Source of the DNA: Cafeteria roenbergensis
Taxonomy: Eukaryota; Sar; Bigyra; Bicosoecida; Cafeteriaceae
Direction of reading: 5' to 3'
DNA: 22,464 bases
Assembly: GCA_008330645.1 (NCBI GenBank)
Contig: VLTN01000130.1
Coordinates: 1 to 22,464 of the forward strand
Shown here: piece after piece, positions 10,124 to 18,214 of the stretch
Position numbering within the stretch: the stretch's first letter is position 1
Layout: every line of letters begins with the position of its first letter
Program-made: the position numbers and the translations under genes
The notes under the pieces: generated by a model
The model's database searches: none
Told to the model about the DNA's origin: nothing
Seen by the model: only the letters and a program-made list of their open reading frames with translations

Positions 10124-12509
10124 GAAGCCGACCGCGCGCTGCTGCGCGCCGCGCTAGCAGGAGACGCCAGTGCACCAGACATTCTATTGGGTGGCGGGGC
10201 AGACGTGAACGCCGTCGACTCGGTAAGCCCGTGCAATCTGCCCGTCCGTCCGAGGGCTGCACGGAATGCGACCGCTCCATGTGGCAAAAAAATTCCTGGG
10301 TGGCCGACATTCCAATGTCGAAGAACACTCGCAGCAAGGCCGGACTCCGCTGGCCCGAGCTGCTGCGCGTGGTCATACAACCGTTGTACGCTTGCTGCTG
10401 GACCGGGGCGCCAACATCGAGGCGCGCGCGAAGGTGAGTGTGGCAGGCCGACCGCTTCGCCAACAATCGCGTGCCCGGTGGCCCTGCAGCCTACTCTTGT
10501 GCACCGCCTCGCCCACCTCGCCGCCGCGGGAGGCCGTGGCCCCGGCGACAGCAGTGGGGGAGCCGCGCCACGCGCTCGGAATCTCGCCACGAAGGCGAGC
10601 GCTCCGCTGCCGAACCCCGCCCCCTCTCCTCAGGACGGATACACAGCACTGCTCGATTCTGCACAGCAAGGGAGCAACGCGATGGTGGAGCTGCTGCTAG
10701 ACCGCGGCGCCGACCCGGAGGCTCGGCAGCACGTGAGCGGCGCCGTGGCAATGCAGCGACGGCCTGCCAGTTGCCAATGCACCGGCGGCGGCCTGTGAAG
10801 TCCGCTCCTGGTGGATGATTGCATGCGGGAACCCTCACGATGTGTGTCGAGACGAGCGTGCGGGGTGTCCTGCGACGATGCAAGCCCGGAGGCCGTGCAT
10901 GGGCCCATCGACCGCGTCGGCTGGCCGGCCCCGTTTCCTGCGGTTGTCTCCCAGCACGGGTACACGGCGCTGCTGCTGGCCGTCGATCAAGAGAGACCGT
11001 CGACTGTTGAGCTGCTGCTGGACCGGGGCGCCAACATCGAGGCGCGCGCGAAGGTGAGTGTGGCAGGCCGACCGCTTCGCCAACAATCGCGTGCCCGGTG
11101 GCCCTGCAGCCTACTCTTGTGCACCGCCTCGCCCACCTCGCCGCCGCGGGAGGCCGTGGCCCGGCGACAGCAGTGGGGGAGCCGCGCCACGCGCTCGGAA
11201 TCTCGCCACGAAGGCGAGCGCTCCGCTGCCGAACCCCGCCCCCTCTCCTCAGGACGGATACACAGCACTGCTCGATTCTGCACAGCAAGGGAGCAACGCG
11301 ATGGTGGAGCTGCTGCTGGACCGCGGCGCCGACCCGGAGGCTCGGCAGCACGTGAGCGGCGCCGTGGCAATGCAGCGACGGCCTGCCAGTTGCCAATGCA
11401 CCGGCGGCGGCCTGTGAAGTCCGCTCCTGGTGGATGATTGCATGCGGGAACCCTCACGATGTGTGTCGAGACGAGCGTGCGGGGTGTCCTGCGACGATGC
11501 AAGCCCGGAGGCCGTGCATGGGCCCATCGACCGCGTCGGCTGGCCGGCCCCGTTTCCTGCGGTTGTCTCCCAGCACGGGTACACGGCGCTGCTGCTGGCC
11601 GTCGATCAAGAGAGACCGTCGACTGTTGAGCTGCTGCTGGACCGGGGCGCCGACATCGAGGCGCGTGAGCATGTGAGAAGTGGCGGCGGCCGCGTGGGGT
11701 GCAGCGCACGATCAGTTGCACTCCGAGACTGCGGCTGGTGGCTGGCTGGAGTCTCCGCGGATTCTCCTGGCATTCATGGGCTGAGCTGATGAGATGCTGG
11801 CGCTCTCGCCCCGCTCAGGACGGGTACACGCCGCTGCTGCTGGCCGCGCATCATGGCGACTCAGCCACAGCCGCACTGCTACTAGACCGGGGCGCCGACA
11901 TCGACGCGCGCGAGCATGTGAGAAGCTGCTGCGGCCGCGTGGGGTGCAGTGCACGCCCTGTTGCACTCCGAGACTGCGGCTGGTGGCGGGCTGGAGTCTC
12001 CGCGGATTCCCCCGGCATCCATGGGCTGAGCTGGTGAGATGCTGGCTTTCGCCCCGCTCAGGACGGGTACACGGCGCTGCTGCTGGCAGCATGGCAAGGC
12101 CACACAGGCACTGTCGAGCTGCTGCTGGACCGGGGCGCCGACATCGATGCGCGCGAGCATGTGAGAAGTGGCGGCGGCCGCACGGGGTGCAGTGCACGAT
12201 CAGTTTGCACTCCGAGACTGCGGCTGGTGGCGGGCTGGAGTCGCCGTGAGCTGCGGGGAACAGCGGCAGCGATTGCAGCTACCATCAGCTCTTGCGCGGG
12301 GCCTGGGTGAGTGAGGGGAGGGAGCGGCCCGAGCGGGTCTACACATCGCGGGCATTGAAAGGCGTTGGCAGTGATGAGCCCGCGGGCGGATGCGCGCGCG
12401 ACTCCCGCAGAGTGAGCTCTCAGCACTGCACCTGGCCGCACGAGCCGGATTCGTCTCCACCGTTGACTTCCTCTTGGACTACGGGGCTAGCTTGGAGTCT
12501 GTGGACCGT
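10124..12509 (+). CDS. Ankyrin-repeat protein, one repeat per 99-nt exon; 3' part cut off by the AT-rich element
   Basis: Ankyrin repeats are 33-residue binding modules. A first coding block ends at 10222 (ALLRAALAGD...GGGADVNAVDS before GTAAGC). A partial repeat near 10,263-10,334 (MRPLHVAKKFLGGRHSNVEE) leads into 10335-10433. Seven further exons are each exactly 99 nt: 10634-10732, 10955-11053, 11253-11351, 11574-11672, 11819-11917, 12062-12160 and 12411-12509. All begin after CAG or GCAG, end before GTGAG, and are phase 0. Each of the first six codes DGYT or HGYT ... LLLDRGA ... A and some 33 residues; the last codes SELSALHLAARAGFVSTVDF. Introns are 144-250 nt. Exons 10634/11253 and 10955/11574 are almost identical pairs. 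A final GTGAGC at 12510 implies more exons, but AT-rich DNA follows within about 60 nt. The start is uncertain: ATG at 10024 is in a different frame, so a 5' intron or shift is required. Partner unknown. Confidence 0.75.
10393..11012 (+). repeat. Tandem segmental duplication, copy 1 (620 bp)
   Basis: This block runs from TGCTGCTGGACCGGGGCG in the 10335-10433 exon to the same point in the 10955-11053 exon. It is repeated immediately as 11013-11631. By eye the two copies differ by one C (10,550 region, CCCC against CCC) and about one substitution in the exons (CTGCTGCTAGAC against CTGCTGCTGGAC). It contains two introns of different sequence and one complete ankyrin exon plus two halves. Confidence 0.9.
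11013..11631 (+). repeat. Tandem segmental duplication, copy 2 (619 bp)
   Basis: The second copy of the 620-bp block at 10393. Introns are duplicated as faithfully as exons, so the event is very recent or is maintained by gene conversion. The unit ends where the next exon repeats the TGCTGCTGGACC junction, as expected from unequal exchange between ankyrin exons. Confidence 0.9.
11673..12061 (+). repeat. Older tandem duplication of intron plus ankyrin exon
   Basis: Introns 11673-11818 and 11918-12061 share most of their sequence, including GAGACTGCGGCTGGTGG and GGAGTCTCCGCGGATTC, but have several differences. The start of the next intron (12161 onward) is also related. This is an earlier round of the same exon-intron duplication. 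Confidence 0.75.
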
Positions 12510-12571
12510 GTGAGCAATGCGCGAAACAGCTTGCACTGAAAAAAAAGGACGCGGTAGAGGAGGAGCTAGAT

Positions 12572-12573
12572 CA
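12572..12573. other. Composition boundary: GC-rich host DNA to AT-rich element
   Basis: Within about 30 nt after GAGGAGGAGCTAG the sequence changes from GC-rich intron to AT-rich DNA and stays AT-rich for the rest of the window. The exact junction is set by eye. No terminal inverted repeat or target-site duplication could be confirmed, because the matching right end was not found. Confidence 0.6.
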
Positions 12574-12604
12574 ATTCGTAAAATTATTATATTGTAGAAA
12601 ATTC

Positions 12605-12622
12605 AGCTCTGAAATCAGAGCT
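12605..12622. other. Perfect hairpin near the left edge of the element
   Basis: AGCTCTGA and TCAGAGCT form 8-bp arms separated by AA, followed by TTATTTT. It lies about 30 nt inside the boundary. It could be part of a terminal structure or a transcription terminator, and its function is unknown. Confidence 0.6.
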
Positions 12623-13050
12623 TTATTTTCTCTATGAAATTGGAATATTATTTTGGTTTTTATATATTTTTTATATTATTATTTTAGTAAGTGATTAAAA
12701 AGTGTAAATAGTAATAAAATAAAAAGTGAAGCAGATAAAGAAGAGAAAAGTAAGGTGTAAAGTGAGGGAGTAAAAAAAACACAAAAAAGTAACGAGGTAA
12801 GCAAAAAGTGAAAAAGTGACGAAAAATCTTAAAACTATTAATCAATAGAAAAAAATATTAGAGAGAGTAGTTTATGAAAATTTTCCACACTTTCTCCACT
12901 TTTGGGTTGCTCATGACTTTTGTATATTTTTATTTTCTCACCTTTTGGGTATCTCGTTGCTTTTTGAACTTTACCCCTTCAAATACTTACAAGAAAACTT
13001 AATAAACACGGATATTCTTTTCAAAATTAATAAACCATTTAAAGATTCTC
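12623..13050. other. AT-rich leader with AAAAAGTGA direct repeats
   Basis: There is no convincing gene in this stretch. The purine-rich plus strand at 12,690-12,830 holds AAAAAGTGA at 12721, 12803 and 12811 and close variants near 12697, 12758 and 12783. An open frame running from 12945 into the next gene lies upstream of that gene's promoter motif and is probably not translated. Confidence 0.5.
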
Positions 13051-13069
13051 TAGTACTTAAGTATATAGG
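13051..13069 (+). promoter_or_regulatory. Element promoter motif, short form
   Basis: TAGTACTTAAGTATATAGG with its AGTACTTAA start 22 nt before the ATG at 13074. It shares AGTACTTAA and TATAG with four other genes of the element. Confidence 0.7.
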
Positions 13070-13073
13070 ACCA

Positions 13074-13817
13074 ATGAACTCAGACCAAATGAACGAGCTA
13101 GCAAGGAGGAAAGCTGAGATAAATGTGAAGCTGGAACATGAAATGATCTTTCCTCATTTATGTTTGAAGGGTGTGACATCTGAAACCTTAGAAGAATTCA
13201 CTGAGATTCTCAATGAGACAGCAAGGAGGACAGCTGAGATAAATGTGAAGCTGGAACATGAAATGATCTTTCCTCATTTATGTTTGAAGGGTGTGACATC
13301 TGAAACCTTAGAAGAACTCATTGAGATTCTCAATGAGATAGTGACAAAACTGAAGGCATTGAAGTGGGAAATGTTGAGCCGTTGTCACGGTGAGGATGCC
13401 ATTGCAAAGCTCAGAGACTTCATAAACGTTGACTTAGACTATGAGGACTCTGATCTTTGTGAGCGAACATCCTTGAAGCACATGTTCATCAAGTATCTGG
13501 TATTAACGGAGGCGAAGACCATACAAAGACTCAATGGTGAAAGAGAAAAGTTGAGACAGTCGTTCTGGTATGATGACTTTGACTTGTTTGAGAGCCTGAG
13601 ATTCAAGACTGGTCTTTCGTCAGGAATTCTGAAACGATACAAAGATCTTCTCAATGACCTGTTTCTGAAAATTCTGAATAACGACATGGCTCATGAGCTA
13701 CGGACAGAGCTGAAATGGAGAAAGACGATCTGGGACTACCTTGATGAAGATGAGACGCTGAAAAAGTCGTTCATGAGAAAGCTCAAGAAACACGGGATCA
13801 ATATTCGTTTCAGTTGA
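13074..13817 (+). CDS. Unknown protein with a duplicated 40-residue module
   Basis: 247 residues, no recognised family. The start at 13074 is chosen because the shared promoter motif ends just upstream. An ATG-less extension to the left is open but lies across that motif. Residues about 10-49 and 50-89 are an almost identical tandem repeat (AEINVKLEHEMIFPHLCLKG, then VTSETLEE). The copies are 120 bp apart (GCAAGGAGGA at 13101 and 13221) with only a few changes. The remainder is charged and helical, with many Leu, Lys, Glu and Asp. No signal peptide, membrane segment or catalytic motif is visible. First gene of a rightward series and composition like its viral neighbours. Confidence 0.75.
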   Translation: MNSDQMNELARRKAEINVKLEHEMIFPHLCLKGVTSETLEEFTEILNETARRTAEINVKLEHEMIFPHLCLKGVTSETLEELIEILNEIVTKLKALKWEMLSRCHGEDAIAKLRDFINVDLDYEDSDLCERTSLKHMFIKYLVLTEAKTIQRLNGEREKLRQSFWYDDFDLFESLRFKTGLSSGILKRYKDLLNDLFLKILNNDMAHELRTELKWRKTIWDYLDEDETLKKSFMRKLKKHGINIRFS

Positions 13818-13846
13818 GCATGGTGAATGTCACTTAAAGAATAATC

Positions 13847-13864
13847 TAGTACTTAAGTATATAG
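13847..13864 (+). promoter_or_regulatory. Element promoter motif, short form
   Basis: TAGTACTTAAGTATATAG, identical to the copy at 13051. The AGTACTTAA start is 23 nt before the ATG at 13871. A partial CACTTAAAGAATAAT lies just upstream at about 13,831. Confidence 0.7.
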
Positions 13865-13870
13865 AACAGA

Positions 13871-14080
13871 ATGACTGATAAAGATAAAGTAAAGTTCAAT
13901 GACCGTAAAGCTGAATATTTCAAGAAATACTTCAATGACAAAGTAAAAGGTAATATATGGCATTGTCCATGTTGTAATAAAGACATCTCAATGAGTAACA
14001 AAAGTAAGCATACCAACTCAATGAGACACAGAAAAAACGCAGAAACGTATGAAAAAACGCATCAAGAAATTGACGCATGA
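13871..14080 (+). CDS. Small C2H2/U1-like zinc-finger protein
   Basis: 69 residues. The central WHCPCCNKDISMSNKSKH followed by TNSMRHRKN forms a Cys-x2-Cys ... His-x5-His zinc-binding pattern. It resembles the single zinc fingers common in algal giant viruses and Polinton-like viruses (CxxC, then KSKHxxSxxH). Flanks are rich in Lys and acidic residues. It is directly preceded by the promoter motif and sits 105 nt before the helicase gene. Likely nucleic-acid binding or regulatory; the target is unknown. Confidence 0.7.
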   Translation: MTDKDKVKFNDRKAEYFKKYFNDKVKGNIWHCPCCNKDISMSNKSKHTNSMRHRKNAETYEKTHQEIDA

Positions 14081-14147
14081 AATACTTTTTAACTCAATCA
14101 AAATTTTGGTAATATTAAAATATCACTGAAATTCACGAGTAAAAAAA

Positions 14148-14172
14148 AGTACTTAAAGAATATTTTATATAG
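14148..14172 (+). promoter_or_regulatory. Element promoter motif, long form
   Basis: AGTACTTAAAGAATATTTT followed by ATATAG. The motif starts 37 nt before the helicase ATG at 14185 and TATAG (14168-14172) lies 12 nt before it. Confidence 0.7.
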
Positions 14173-14184
14173 TAATATTATATA

Positions 14185-15852
14185 ATGACTGATGCAAACT
14201 TAAATTTCTATGTTTTAAATCAAAGCGATCGCCACATTGCCCAAGCAATATTTGACACAATAAAAAAGACTCATATCATCAGTGATAGTGAGTTATGTAA
14301 ATATAATGATAAAACCAAATTATGGGAAACACAAGGCACGCATTACAATACATATTTGTTAGAATTAGTTGGTTCAATGATTATGAATATTACCACTGCA
14401 GAAATTAACATTCTCAAAAAAAAACTCAGTAAAGTGTTCAATGATGAAGACAGAACTCGACTTAATATAATTCAAAAGAAAGAAAAAGTCTTATTGACAG
14501 CTTCTAAAACTAACTCAATAGTGACTATTCTTTACGGAATGCTTAAGAACAAAAACAGCGTACAAAACATTAAAGATTCATTGAAAGATCACGAGTTTCC
14601 TATTTCTAATGGTCGTATTATTGATTTAAAAACTTCCAAGATAAGAGAAAGAAAACTTGAGGATTATTGTTTTTATGAGTCGCCTGTGTCATTAGTTGAT
14701 AAAACACCTAATGCAGACAAATTTTTCGGTTCACTTATGAAATTCGACAAAGATTTGGTTGATGTATTGCAGACAATTTTAGGTTATTCAATTACAGGAT
14801 CAACCGATGAAAAAGCTTTTTTTATTATGTATGGTTCAACAGCTAACAATGGTAAATCTACCCTTGTGTCTGTTTTACAATCAATACTTGGTCCATATTA
14901 TCACACAGGAAATAAATCCTTAATTATTCAAGAAAAGAATAAATCATATGATAAACCAAACCCTGAATTATTAAGTTTGATAGGAAAAAGAGTCGTCGCC
15001 ATGTCTGAAAATAGACAAGATGAAAAGCTTGATGAGTCATCATGGAAGAATCTCGTAGGAAATGATGAACAAAGTGCCAGAACACTTTATTCTAAAGAAT
15101 TGATCAAATTTAAGCCAAAATGTAAATTTATCTTTTTAGTTAACAAACCCTTATTAATTGATGTTTCAGATTCTGGATCTGTCAATAGAATTTACAATAT
15201 TCCATTTGATGCCATCTTTTCAAAAAAACCAAAACAAGGTGAATATTTGGCAGACGAAGATTTTATTAAAAAGTTATGCTCCGAATACAGAAATGAAGTT
15301 TTTACATGGTTGGTTCAAGGTGCATCCAAATTTTATCAAAATGGTATTCGTGAAAATCAAAAACTGATCGAACTTAAAAATGAGTACATTAAAAAAATTG
15401 ATATTCATCAGAGATTTATAAAATCAAATATCAAACAAGAAGACGGTAATTTTTTGAGAAAATCAGAAGTTAAATCAGCATTCCGTGACTTTTTGACACA
15501 GGAGCAATTATATAATGTACATTTCAACAACAAGTCAGTAAATAAGCTTTATGAAAAAATCGCTTTAGAATACGTTCAAGTAAAGAATAATGGATATAGT
15601 GGATTTAAGAGTTGCTCACTTGTTGAATCAGAAGATGCAGAATATGAATTAGTTCAAGATGGAAATAATGATGAATCATATAAAATACAATTGAATCGTG
15701 AGAAAGAAAAGAATCAAGAGCTATTAAAGAAATTGCAAAAAATGAAAGAAGATAATGCTAAACTATTAAAACAATTACGACAACCAATCAGAAGAGATGA
15801 GATTGTTGATATTATCAAAGAAGAAAATGAAAAGTTTTTAAAAACAATTTGA
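14185..15852 (+). CDS. D5-like primase / superfamily 3 helicase
   Basis: 555 residues, intact. The SF3 helicase core has Walker A GSTANNGKST (residues 217-226), Walker B RVVAMSEN (about 269-276) and the sensor strand FIFLVNKP (about 315). After this come the conserved NRIYNIPF and a C-terminal winged-helix-like stretch (FLRKSEVKSAFRDFLTQEQL). Before the core, FPISNGRIIDLKT is typical of the D5_N/primase-helicase linker of nucleocytoplasmic DNA viruses, virophages and related elements. An archaeo-eukaryotic primase active site was not identified in the first 150 residues. The last ~50 residues form a charged coiled coil. It probably unwinds the element's DNA with the downstream polymerase. The frame ends at A5 (15840-15844). 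A one-base change there would read straight into the next coiled-coil ORF, so the two may be one gene. Confidence 0.9.
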   Translation: MTDANLNFYVLNQSDRHIAQAIFDTIKKTHIISDSELCKYNDKTKLWETQGTHYNTYLLELVGSMIMNITTAEINILKKKLSKVFNDEDRTRLNIIQKKEKVLLTASKTNSIVTILYGMLKNKNSVQNIKDSLKDHEFPISNGRIIDLKTSKIRERKLEDYCFYESPVSLVDKTPNADKFFGSLMKFDKDLVDVLQTILGYSITGSTDEKAFFIMYGSTANNGKSTLVSVLQSILGPYYHTGNKSLIIQEKNKSYDKPNPELLSLIGKRVVAMSENRQDEKLDESSWKNLVGNDEQSARTLYSKELIKFKPKCKFIFLVNKPLLIDVSDSGSVNRIYNIPFDAIFSKKPKQGEYLADEDFIKKLCSEYRNEVFTWLVQGASKFYQNGIRENQKLIELKNEYIKKIDIHQRFIKSNIKQEDGNFLRKSEVKSAFRDFLTQEQLYNVHFNNKSVNKLYEKIALEYVQVKNNGYSGFKSCSLVESEDAEYELVQDGNNDESYKIQLNREKEKNQELLKKLQKMKEDNAKLLKQLRQPIRRDEIVDIIKEENEKFLKTI

Positions 15853-15916
15853 ACAGTATAAAAGTGGTGAAATAATTCAAGAAGTAGATACAGTAAACGA
15901 GCAAGAAAGTGAAGAG

Positions 15917-16414
15917 GTGGATGAAGAAGAGGATGTATGTGAAAAAGATTTAGAGAAAATGAGGGAAGAAATGAAGCAATTGATGGAGCAGAACAAGAAG
16001 TTGAAGACAAAAAACGCTGAGCTTGTGAATGATATCAATGAGTATAAAGTATTGGTTGAGACTGAGCGTGAACATTATGAGAAAATGAGGGAAGAAATGA
16101 AGCAATTGATGGAGCAGAACAAGAAGTTGAAGACAAAAAACGATGAGCTTGTGAGTGATATCAATGAGTATAAAGTATTGGTCAAGACTGAGCGTGAGCA
16201 TTATGAGAATGCCTGTAATCGTATTGATGTCGTGGAGAGCCTCAACAAGAAACTCATTAAGGAAAAGGAAGATCTCCTCCAAACAGTGAGCAACATTAAT
16301 GAAACACCTGAGGTCGAAATGAAAGTGGACGATGGACTTGATGATGACGACGCTTTTGATATGATTGGATCAGATGATGAACCTGAAACCGCACCAACTG
16401 ACAAGAAAAAGTGA
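15917..16414 (+). CDS. Coiled-coil protein with a duplicated 42-residue (six-heptad) module
   Basis: 165 residues from the first ATG, strongly heptad-patterned (MREEMKQLMEQNKKLKTKN, then ELVxDINEYKVLVxTEREHY). Two consecutive copies begin at 15956 and 16082, exactly 126 bp apart, so the coil phase is kept. The end is acidic (DDGLDDDDAFDMIGSDDEPE). The frame is also open upstream from 15845, immediately after the helicase stop (QFEQYKSGEIIQEVD). Downstream, one base change in A5 (16406-16410) would extend it to a TAG at 16518-16520 with a basic tail (KKKKRVKRTKVDNFTF). No own promoter motif precedes it, which supports co-expression or fusion with the helicase. Function unknown; structural or scaffold role is a guess. 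Confidence 0.7.
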   Translation: MDEEEDVCEKDLEKMREEMKQLMEQNKKLKTKNAELVNDINEYKVLVETEREHYEKMREEMKQLMEQNKKLKTKNDELVSDINEYKVLVKTEREHYENACNRIDVVESLNKKLIKEKEDLLQTVSNINETPEVEMKVDDGLDDDDAFDMIGSDDEPETAPTDKKK

Positions 16415-16529
16415 TGAGACTCAAGAAGAAGAACAAGTTTGTAAGAAACTGATGAGTCAAATGAAGAAAAAGAAACGTGTGAAACGCACCAAAGTTGATA
16501 ACTTCACTTTTAACCTATAGTTTAATTCA

Positions 16530-16570
16530 AGTACTTAAAGAATGAATGATTATCTAAGCTATTAGTATAG
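16530..16570 (+). promoter_or_regulatory. Element promoter motif, long form with wider spacing
   Basis: AGTACTTAAAGAATGAATG followed by TATAG at 16566-16570, directly before the ATG at 16572. The AGTACTTAA start is 42 nt upstream. Confidence 0.65.
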
Positions 16571-16571
16571 C

Positions 16572-16931
16572 ATGGAAAATCTAGACATCTATGAGAACAC
16601 CAGTGGAACATCAGGCGATACAAAGTTTGTAAGCTTTACCGTGGAAAAGACCAACAAAGAAGGTATTAACGTCTACATGAAGCAGCCAGATCTTGACAAC
16701 ATACTCAATACCATTGACAAGAAGAAAATGGAACTGCCTAAAGATAAACGTGAGAAGTTTCAGTTCATGGTAAGAGCATTAACTCTTGATGGCTGGAAAA
16801 CACTTTCTTCATTCACAAGATTCTTCGATATGTCTGATTATGAGGAATACATGAAAGGTAAGATAAGTGAAGAGGGATTCGATAATATTTATACCAAGTT
16901 TTCACAGTTCGAGATAATCCTCAAGTATTGA
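16572..16931 (+). CDS. Unknown 119-residue protein
   Basis: No family recognised. It is a soluble, mixed alpha/beta-looking protein with KFVSFTVEKTNKEGINVYMK near the start, a Lys-rich middle (DKKKMELPKDKREKFQF) and aromatic residues at the end (FSQFEIILKY). No cysteines, membrane segments or signal peptide. It has its own promoter motif and lies 61 nt before the polymerase. Position between two replication genes makes a replication accessory role possible, but nothing in the sequence shows it. Confidence 0.7.
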   Translation: MENLDIYENTSGTSGDTKFVSFTVEKTNKEGINVYMKQPDLDNILNTIDKKKMELPKDKREKFQFMVRALTLDGWKTLSSFTRFFDMSDYEEYMKGKISEEGFDNIYTKFSQFEIILKY

Positions 16932-16953
16932 GATCTTGGACGCACAAAATTAA

Positions 16954-16978
16954 AGTACTTAAAGAATATTTTCTATAG
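16954..16978 (+). promoter_or_regulatory. Element promoter motif, long form
   Basis: AGTACTTAAAGAATATTTT followed by CTATAG, 38 nt before the polymerase ATG at 16992. A second TATAG lies at 16984-16988. It is nearly identical to the copy before the helicase. Confidence 0.7.
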
Positions 16979-16991
16979 AACGTTATAGAGA

Positions 16992-18213
16992 ATGTTCATA
17001 GTTTACTACTTTTCAAAGAAGCTCAATAAGTATGTGACTTACAATGGTGAATCCATTTCAATGACCAAACTCATGCCAAGAGGTATGTATCTAACGAGTC
17101 CATTCAATGCAACACATGATGGTCTCAAGGAATATCATGCCAAACTGAAGACAGACCAACGTGAGATATCTGGAATGTTACCTGATGATGTAGATCTTCC
17201 TTACATCAAGTTTCAAAGTCATAGAGTTGCGAAGCTCTTGTGTCTGAATAAACTTCTACCGAAGAAATACCAGAGAAAGAAAGGTGAAGGGTTCTTGGAT
17301 ATCTGTCCACGTGTGAAGAAAGAGGAAGGTATTTGGCTCAATGGATGCTATAATGCAGGTCTTACTTATGCTGAGAAAGGTACATATAAGAATGTATCAG
17401 CATATGATTACAATTCATACTACTCACGAATTCTAGGCGGTCGAAAAGGGGGTTTCAAGATTCCAATGTGCGAACCTAGATTTGAGATCATCAAGGAACT
17501 TCCTCGTAAAATTCCCTATGGTGTGTACAGAGCAAAAAATAACGTATGACGGACTAGATGATATACAGAAGGTCTTCGCATTCTCATCTAACAACTTTTA
17601 CACTCATATTGACTTGAAGAATGCTCATGGTTTATCACTCAAACGATTTCCATCTCTGAAGATCGAACTCATTGATGATGACACACCGAATGCCATGATA
17701 TATGATGAACTGATTATGGCGAAAGACATTTTCGGTGATTGGTTTGAGACATTGTCAGAGATAAAAGAAAAGACAAAAGGTAACCATCTCATCAAGCAGA
17801 TGCTGAACATTTGGGGCTTTATTTGTGAGAAGAGTGTAGTGGTGAAGAAAATACCATGGAGTGAGATACAGACATGGTCACATGAAAAGAGTATTCAATA
17901 CGACATGTATCCACTTGATGGCATGATGCATGATGATCCTATTTTTACATGCATTTACTTAGGCAATCCATTCAGAACATCAATGGGTCGTATCAAGCCG
18001 TTTCTCCAGGCAACAGCACGTGATCGAATTGCTCAGATGGTCAGGAAGAGTGACGTATACGATAACATCATTCGCATCTACTATGATGGTCTTATTTCTA
18101 AGAAACCCTTAGAGGTTTATGAGAAAGGGATAGGCCATTCAATGAAATACGACAAATACCATGGTCATGACATCACTATCAGATCTAAGATTGATATCGA
18201 GATACACAATTGA
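16992..18213 (+). CDS. Short family-B-like DNA polymerase, reading frame broken once
   Basis: Two overlapping frames (16992-17549 and about 17,540-18,213) together make roughly 406 residues. Motif A is AYDYNSYYSRILGG (residue ~137), motif B region HLIKQMLNIWGFICEK (about 17,785-17,832) and motif C region IRIYYDGLIS (about 18,070-18,100). In order and spacing these match DNA_pol_B_2-type viral and organellar polymerases (DINSLYP, KxxxNSxYG, DTDS). Motif C keeps one Asp only (YYDG instead of DTDS). No 3'-5' exonuclease domain fits in the ~135 residues before motif A, so it is much shorter than typical PolB. The break is at A6 (17534-17539), where GVYRAK in one frame continues as ITYDGLDD in the other. 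It ends one nucleotide from the convergent integrase gene. Polymerase family likely; activity uncertain. Confidence 0.7.
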
Positions 18214-18214
18214 T

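Noticed and set aside
2230-12509. An RNase L-like gene, since ankyrin repeats, a pseudokinase and a KEN-like domain all occur in the window
   Set aside because: The ankyrin gene is on the opposite strand and separated by two unrelated genes, so there is no single ankyrin-kinase-RNase protein here.
12945-13073. N-terminal extension of the first element gene
   Set aside because: It runs through the promoter motif at 13051. The ATG at 13074 has the same spacing as the neighbouring gene at 13871.
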